Part shown: positions 1-3,844 of the stretch, piece after piece
Numbering within the stretch: position 1 is the first letter of the stretch
Layout: the number at the start of each line of letters is the position of its first letter
Assembly: GCA_035307785.1 (NCBI GenBank)
Contig: DATGHS010000351.1
Location: forward strand, 1-9,080
Direction: 5' to 3'
Source: DATGHS01 sp035307785
GTDB lineage: Bacteria; Planctomycetota; Planctomycetia; Gemmatales; Gemmataceae
Length of the DNA: 9,080 nt
Made by a program: the position numbers and the translations under genes
The notes under the pieces: generated by a model
Database searches by the model: none
Seen by the model: the letters and a program-made list of their open reading frames with translations, nothing else
Told to the model about the DNA's origin: nothing

Positions 1-106
1 CCAGCAACGGGACCGCGAGGGATTTGTTCACGTACAGCATCCCGGCGGTTCCGAGGACCGCCAGCAAAAGAATGACAACCATACTGACGACGATCTTCGC
101 TGCCAT
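1..106 (-). CDS. Small N-terminally membrane-anchored protein, partial (C-terminus off the left edge)
   Basis: Reading the minus strand from the ATG at 106-104 gives about 35 residues that begin MAAKIVVSMVVILLLAVLG and continue through AGMLYVNKSLAVPLL to the window edge with no stop. The start is well supported by an AAGGAG Shine-Dalgarno six bases upstream. Residues 5-24 form one uninterrupted hydrophobic stretch, either an uncleaved signal anchor or a signal peptide. There is no clear AxA cleavage site in the visible part, so an anchor is more likely. The gene is divergent from the SHD1 gene, with 238 bp between their start codons. The visible part is too short to name a family. Confidence 0.7.
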   Translation of the reverse strand, partial: MAAKIVVSMVVILLLAVLGTAGMLYVNKSLAVPLL

Positions 107-344
107 GATTTTCTCCTTGACTTCCGGCCGCTGAATCTGCAGCGATTGTCGCAGGCAGGCAACTGTTCGTCAACGATGTTTTGAACAAACCATTCGAAAC
201 CTTGAATCGGCTACTCTGTAACTTTCTGGCCTCTGCTCGAGCAATTTCATAATGAAATGGCAGCACGGCAAGTGCGAAAAACCATCGATAAGTAATCGGC
301 CGGCAACGGCCGCAATTCTATCTTCATTCGGGGAGACTGAGCCT
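107..344. promoter_or_regulatory. Divergent intergenic region, 5' regions of the left-edge gene and the SHD1 gene
   Basis: These 238 bases lie between two divergent starts and must carry both promoters. I see no pair of hexamers close to the sigma-70 consensus. The best -10 candidate towards the SHD1 gene is CATAAT at 248-253, which has no convincing -35. It lies inside a perfect 15-base palindrome at 244-258 (ATTTCAT, A, ATGAAAT). Further down, at 297-312, CGGCCG-GCAA-CGGCCG can form a stem-loop in the leader. An in-frame ATG at 252 would extend the SHD1 protein by 31 residues but has no upstream ribosome-binding site and would bury the signal peptide, so the region is treated as non-coding. 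Confidence 0.45.
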
Positions 345-2240
345 ATGGCAACAATCGTTTCGCGCTACCGCTGTTTTTGGGGGCTCGCTGCCGCGGCGTT
401 GACTGCGTCGCTATTGTGCCTGGGCAACGACGCCTGGGCGGAAGACATTCGCACCTGGACCGACGCCACTGGCAAATTCACGATCAAGGCGAAGTTCGTT
501 GCGCTCAAGGACGGCAAGGTCACGCTGGAAAAGGAAGACGGCAAGGTCGTTGAAATCGACCTCAACAAACTCAGCCCGGCCGACCGCAAGGTCGCCACTG
601 ATGCCGCGGCGGCTGCGGCACCCAAGGAAGACGACCCGTTCAAGCCCAAAGAAGACCCGAAGGCCACGGCGCCTGCCGGCGTTGCTAAGACGATCACGCC
701 CGACTGGACGGATGCGAAGGCAATTGAGCTGGGGGCCACGCAAAGTGAATGGAAATTCACGATTCCACCGCCCGAGACACTGAAAGTCCGGTCGGCCCCC
801 ATCGCCATGCCGCCCAAAGTCGATTTCTTCGACAAGCTGAAAACCATGGTCGTTAACCCGGTCAGCAAGCGAATTCTGGCCGGATACGGACAGAATTTCC
901 CCAAAGAGAAAACGCAAACTCGCATCGTGCTCTGCGATCTCGAAAAAGGATCGCTCGTGGGCTCGGTGAGTGTCCCCGGCATCGATATGACCCCGCTGGC
1001 GCTGCACGACGACGGCACGCAAATGCTGATGCGTGGTGACGGCAACATGCCGGGAGAGAAGAGCCGGCTCGAAATCTGGACCTTTGCGTCGGGAACGATC
1101 CGCAAGGGCATCGCCTGGTCGCCCTACAGCGATCAAGACAACTGGCACAAGGATGTGAACTGGGCAACCTTCATCGACTCCAAGCGGCTGGTTACGCTCA
1201 GCAGCGGCGGCAAGCTCGCCATTTGGGATTTGGCGGCGGGCAAGCCGTTGTATTACATGCAAATCAAAGACGGCTGCACGCCGGCTGTGAGCCCGGACCG
1301 CAAGTATTTGGCCTTTGCCACCAGCACGGAAATCGGCATTCTCGATCTCGAAAAAGTCCAGGTGCTGGCTCGGCTCACGGCCCCGCAGCAACTTAACGCG
1401 CCCAATCTATCCTTCAGCGCAGCCGGCAAGCGGTTGGCCTGCACCAGCATCAACAAGCTGTTTGTCTGGGATTTCAGCAATGGCCAGCTATACCGGGAAA
1501 TTGACATTCCCGGCGGCGGGGCCGCGCGCTGGCCCAATGATGACTACGTGCTTTTGCCTCAAGGTCGGTTGCTCGATTTGCAAACGCAGATTCCATTATG
1601 GGACTACATCGGCACCGATAACGCTTCCGTTTTCGGCGGCTTTACGTGGTGCGCGGTTTCAGAAGCCGGGAACAAGAGGGAGATCCTGGTCCCCGCCAAG
1701 ATTCCACACGCGGCGGTTAAAACGGCCTTGGAAAAAGCCCAGCGCGACCCCAACTTCTTTGTCATAAAGCCCGGGACGGCCGTGCGCATCGATGTAAGTG
1801 GTATTCAGGATCCGGCCATGCGCGATCAAGCCGTGGTGGGGCTAACGGAGCGCCTCAAGGCGGCGGGATGTACGGTCGCAGCCAATGCGCCCGTGGAATT
1901 ACTGGCATCTACACTGCCCGGTAAAGAACAGGAAATAACCTACCGGTCAATGGGAATGCCACGCTTTGGGCCAAGGGCGGGTGGCGGGGAGACGTTCAAA
2001 ATCCGTGAACATTTTTCCCGCCTCGAGTTTCGTTTCCAAGGCCAAAAAATATGGGAAACGCAATGGTCCAACATTCAGCATTTCGTGATGCTGCGCGACG
2101 AGACTATCGAACAATTCCTAAAGCGTAATGACCATCCAAATTACGAGCTTTTCAACCGTGTTGAATTGCCCAAGTACCTCAGCCGCAGCGGCACCAATGC
2201 GCTGGGCAATTCGCGCATTACGCCGGCGGGGTTGGAGTGA
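345..2240 (+). CDS. Exported SHD1-domain protein with WD40/YVTN-like beta-propeller
   Basis: This 631-residue protein starts at the ATG at 345. That start has a GGGGAG ribosome-binding site about eight bases upstream and directly precedes a signal peptide (RYR n-region, hydrophobic core, AWA cleavage near residue 32). Residues 33-84 match the SHD1 fold: RTWTDATGKFTIKAKFV, then a glycine turn, VTLEKEDGKVVEIDLNKLS and PADR. SHD1 was defined in yeast Sla1, where it binds NPFxD peptides, and it is common in exported planctomycete proteins. An Ala/Pro/Lys/Glu-rich linker (85-115) follows. Residues about 155-430 contain repeated beta-strand units ending in phrases such as LEIWTF, LAIWDLAAGK, IGILDLEK and LFVWDFSNG, typical of WD40-like propellers. 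Residues 445-631 are an unassigned C-terminal region. It is probably periplasmic and involved in protein interaction; the ligand is unknown. Confidence 0.88.
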   Translation: MATIVSRYRCFWGLAAAALTASLLCLGNDAWAEDIRTWTDATGKFTIKAKFVALKDGKVTLEKEDGKVVEIDLNKLSPADRKVATDAAAAAAPKEDDPFKPKEDPKATAPAGVAKTITPDWTDAKAIELGATQSEWKFTIPPPETLKVRSAPIAMPPKVDFFDKLKTMVVNPVSKRILAGYGQNFPKEKTQTRIVLCDLEKGSLVGSVSVPGIDMTPLALHDDGTQMLMRGDGNMPGEKSRLEIWTFASGTIRKGIAWSPYSDQDNWHKDVNWATFIDSKRLVTLSSGGKLAIWDLAAGKPLYYMQIKDGCTPAVSPDRKYLAFATSTEIGILDLEKVQVLARLTAPQQLNAPNLSFSAAGKRLACTSINKLFVWDFSNGQLYREIDIPGGGAARWPNDDYVLLPQGRLLDLQTQIPLWDYIGTDNASVFGGFTWCAVSEAGNKREILVPAKIPHAAVKTALEKAQRDPNFFVIKPGTAVRIDVSGIQDPAMRDQAVVGLTERLKAAGCTVAANAPVELLASTLPGKEQEITYRSMGMPRFGPRAGGGETFKIREHFSRLEFRFQGQKIWETQWSNIQHFVMLRDETIEQFLKRNDHPNYELFNRVELPKYLSRSGTNALGNSRITPAGLE

Positions 2241-2261
2241 GAGTATTCGGATTTGGTTCAT

Positions 2262-2308
2262 AGTGACCGCCTTGGGGCGGTGTAAGCGGCCCGCTAAAGC
2301 GGGTCACT
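2262..2308. repeat. Compact palindromic (REP-like) element with two internal hairpins
   Basis: A 47-base unit just after the SHD1 stop codon is bounded by 7-base inverted ends, AGTGACC at 2262-2268 and GGTCACT at 2302-2308. Inside are two perfect hairpins: ACCGCC-TTGG-GGCGGT (2266-2281) and CCCGCT-AA-AGCGGG (2290-2303). The internal hairpins share bases with the ends, so the unit could fold either as two hairpins or as a closed cloverleaf-like structure. It codes for nothing. The compact dyad design is like that of REP-type interspersed elements, but only one copy is visible, so dispersal in the genome is an inference. It could also simply be part of the 3' untranslated region of the upstream gene. 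Confidence 0.5.
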
Positions 2309-2320
2309 GCAAACGATAGA

Positions 2321-2362
2321 AAACACGAATGCCGATACCTTGCGGTTTCGGCATTCGTGTTT
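2321..2362. terminator. Probable bidirectional transcription terminator between convergent genes
   Basis: A perfect 15-base inverted repeat, AAACACGAATGCCGA at 2321-2335 and TCGGCATTCGTGTTT at 2348-2362, encloses a 12-base loop that can add three more pairs (ACC with GGT) after one mismatch. It lies 80 bases after the SHD1 stop on the plus strand and 36 bases after the stop of the minus-strand gene, exactly where convergent genes would share a terminator. The A-rich left arm and T-rich right arm give a short U run on either transcript, weak on the plus strand (TTTCC) and better on the minus strand (TTTTCT). Confidence 0.7.
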
Positions 2363-2398
2363 CCATCCTCGCCAGGGGAAGAATGATTCGTTCGCCGG

Positions 2399-3553
2399 TC
2401 ACGGTGTAACCTTGTAACTGGATTTCGGCGTTTCCGCGCTGGCGGCCGGTGTTGCCCGCAGCGCTAAATCATAGGCCGCCAACCGCCCCCGCAGCGTAGC
2501 ATACGCAGCTTCGTCGCCCGGAAGGACTGGGGCGAACTGCAGGCCTTTCTCGGTCATCCATTGCACCAATTCTGGAATAGTCTTGGCCTTGATCTGGTAT
2601 TGGCCCGTCAGGAAGCTCTTAACATCAGGTTCACGCAGAGCGGTCACGCCCGCCTGGAGTTGATTCAGGAAGCTCCGTGCTTCCGCATGTTCGCTGAAGG
2701 TGAGGTTCACGGTGTTGTCGCGCAACTGCTGCCGCAGGCTGTTGACGTTGTCGCTGAGCTGTGGGAGAACCTCAGCAGCCACCTGGCCCTCCGTTTTCGC
2801 CCGGGTAATGGCAGCTTGTACCAAGTCGTCGACCTGCTTGCGTTGGAGCTTGAAATTCGGGCCGCTGAAGGCCGCCGGCCAGGTCACGTGGCTCCAGTCA
2901 CGAAGGATGCCGATGCTACTGTTACCACTGTGGCTTACATTAATGCGGGCAAGCAAATCCGCGGGCATGTTAAGCGTTGTGACCGGCAACTCCTTCCAAC
3001 CGCGGTCCAGGCCCATTCGTTGCAAGTCCGCCAGAATCGTGTTGAGTGACGCACCGGAAGTGACTTCATTCACCGGCGGGTTGTTCAAGGCGCGGTCGAG
3101 CGCAACCTGCTCGAGCCGGCGTTGCCGCTCCTCTGCGGTAGGGCCATCAGGGGCAACCGGTGCGGGTTGTGCATAGTTCGGCGCCGGAGCGTAGCTAGGC
3201 CCGGAATAATAGTCTGGGTAGCCATACGACCCGCCGTATGCATACCCGCCATACCACAGGTACGGATTCCAATACGGGTTCCAGTACCAATTCCGGTACC
3301 ACCACCACGGATGATGCTCATGGTGTTCTCGGTGCCTGGTCGCCGCCATCAGCGCCTGTTGCTGGAGTAACCACGACTGGTTGACAGGAGCATGCGTTAC
3401 GGGTTGCGACGGGTGCATCGTCGACGGATGCATGGTCGTCGTCGAGGGATGCATCGTCGTCGTTCGTTGGGCGAAAGCGTCGGACTGCGATACCGCCAAC
3501 AGAACGATGCCGGCCAGTAAGGCCACACGTACCAAGGTAGGTGAGCGGATCAT
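2399..3553 (-). CDS. Exported low-complexity protein with MHPST repeats and a Trp/Tyr/Gly-rich segment
   Basis: This 384-residue protein starts at the ATG at 3553-3551, chosen because AAGGAGG lies six bases upstream and a signal peptide (IRSPTLVRVALLAGIVLLAV, cleavage after AFA near residue 28) follows at once; a longer in-frame start at 3619 has neither. After cleavage come three copies of an MHPST unit preceded by Thr runs (31-49), a His-rich patch (73-81) and an aromatic stretch of about 40 residues rich in Trp, Tyr, Gly, Asn and Pro (82-122). A short Pro/Ala linker follows, then about 240 residues that look mainly alpha-helical, including a Gln/Leu/Asp-rich stretch around 235-305 that could form a coiled coil. 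I recognise no named domain and no catalytic motif. The aromatic low-complexity part suggests a secreted or cell-surface structural protein, which is an inference. It is convergent with the SHD1 gene and divergent from the J-like/toroid gene. Confidence 0.85.
   Translation of the reverse strand: MIRSPTLVRVALLAGIVLLAVSQSDAFAQRTTTMHPSTTTMHPSTMHPSQPVTHAPVNQSWLLQQQALMAATRHREHHEHHPWWWYRNWYWNPYWNPYLWYGGYAYGGSYGYPDYYSGPSYAPAPNYAQPAPVAPDGPTAEERQRRLEQVALDRALNNPPVNEVTSGASLNTILADLQRMGLDRGWKELPVTTLNMPADLLARINVSHSGNSSIGILRDWSHVTWPAAFSGPNFKLQRKQVDDLVQAAITRAKTEGQVAAEVLPQLSDNVNSLRQQLRDNTVNLTFSEHAEARSFLNQLQAGVTALREPDVKSFLTGQYQIKAKTIPELVQWMTEKGLQFAPVLPGDEAAYATLRGRLAAYDLALRATPAASAETPKSSYKVTP
3407..3463 (-). repeat. 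In-gene tandem repeat encoding MHPST units
   Basis: Three imperfect tandem copies of a unit around GGATGCATCGTCGTCG (plus-strand reading) encode TTTMHPS, TTTMHPS and TMHPS in the minus-strand gene. The copies differ in length by multiples of three, so the frame is kept. Each full copy contains an ATGCAT palindrome or a one-base variant of it. Such arrays are prone to slippage, so copy number may differ between strains. Confidence 0.75.
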
Positions 3554-3575
3554 GATGTGCCTCCTTCGGCAGGCA

Positions 3576-3623
3576 GAGAGTGGTGGGCTAAAAAGTGCTG
3601 GCTGGGGTGTCCACCCCACTCTC
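3576..3623. repeat. Inverted repeats with competing hairpins in the leader of the minus-strand gene
   Basis: An 8-base inverted repeat, GAGAGTGG at 3576-3583 and CCACTCTC at 3616-3623, encloses a second one, TGGGGTG at 3603-3609 and CACCCCA at 3612-3618. The two share bases 3616-3618, so both cannot be fully paired at once. A 12-base near-direct repeat (AGAGTGGTGGGC at 3577-3588, AGAATGGTGGGC at 3634-3645, one mismatch) overlaps the left arm. If the promoter at 3661-3666 is real, all of this lies in the untranslated leader of the minus-strand gene, 23-92 bases before its start codon. The function is unknown. Confidence 0.45.
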
Positions 3624-3660
3624 GAAGAAACGGAGAATGGTGGGCCTCTGCCTGTCTTCC

Positions 3661-3666
3661 ATTATA
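3661..3666 (-). promoter_or_regulatory. Candidate -10 box (TATAAT) for the minus-strand low-complexity gene
   Basis: ATTATA on the plus strand reads TATAAT on the minus strand, a perfect sigma-70 -10 hexamer about 108 bases before the start codon at 3553. No good -35 hexamer sits 16-18 bases further upstream (the best is TACACT, three of six). The match may therefore be chance, or the promoter may rely on other contacts. Confidence 0.35.
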
Positions 3667-3844
3667 CTCAAGTGGATTTGCCAGTGTATATCGTTGCTTC
3701 TCATTTCTGATGGAATTGCCTTTGAGAATCTTGCCGCTGCCCGGCGCTTTCGCATGTTATTCCGTAGCCAATCGATACATTCATACAAGAGATTTGCCGT
3801 TTCCTGCGGGAACTCTCTCCGGAACTCGTACGGAGCAGCCTGTC

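Larger units (their letters stand above)
3554..3844. promoter_or_regulatory. Divergent intergenic region between the low-complexity gene and the J-like/toroid gene
   Basis: The 291 bases hold the leaders and promoters of two divergent genes. For the minus-strand gene there is a TATAAT -10 (see separate entry). For the plus-strand gene the best pair I find is TTGCCG at 3731-3736 and TGTTAT at 3755-3760, 18 bases apart, each matching four of six consensus positions, which is weak. Inverted repeats lie close to the minus-strand gene at 3576-3623. An open frame continues upstream of 3845 to 3557, but its residues do not resemble the protein that follows and its start codon lacks a Shine-Dalgarno, so it is treated as non-coding. 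Confidence 0.5.

Noticed and set aside
252..344. In-frame upstream extension of the SHD1 protein by 31 residues
   Set aside because: It would place a hydrophilic stretch ahead of a good signal peptide and has no Shine-Dalgarno, whereas the ATG at 345 has GGGGAG.
411..1391. A 326-residue open frame on the minus strand inside the SHD1 gene
   Set aside because: It is antisense to a gene with a signal peptide, SHD1 and propeller repeats, and has Arg-rich composition with no recognisable domain.
3407..3463. Short repeat array considered as a CRISPR or other regulatory array
   Set aside because: The units are tandem without spacers, keep the reading frame and simply encode MHPST repeats in a secreted protein.
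3557..3844. In-frame upstream extension of the toroid protein by 96 residues
   Set aside because: The extension has no signal or domain and no ribosome-binding site, and it overlaps the divergent promoter region. The ATG at 3845 begins the conserved domain and has GGAG upstream.
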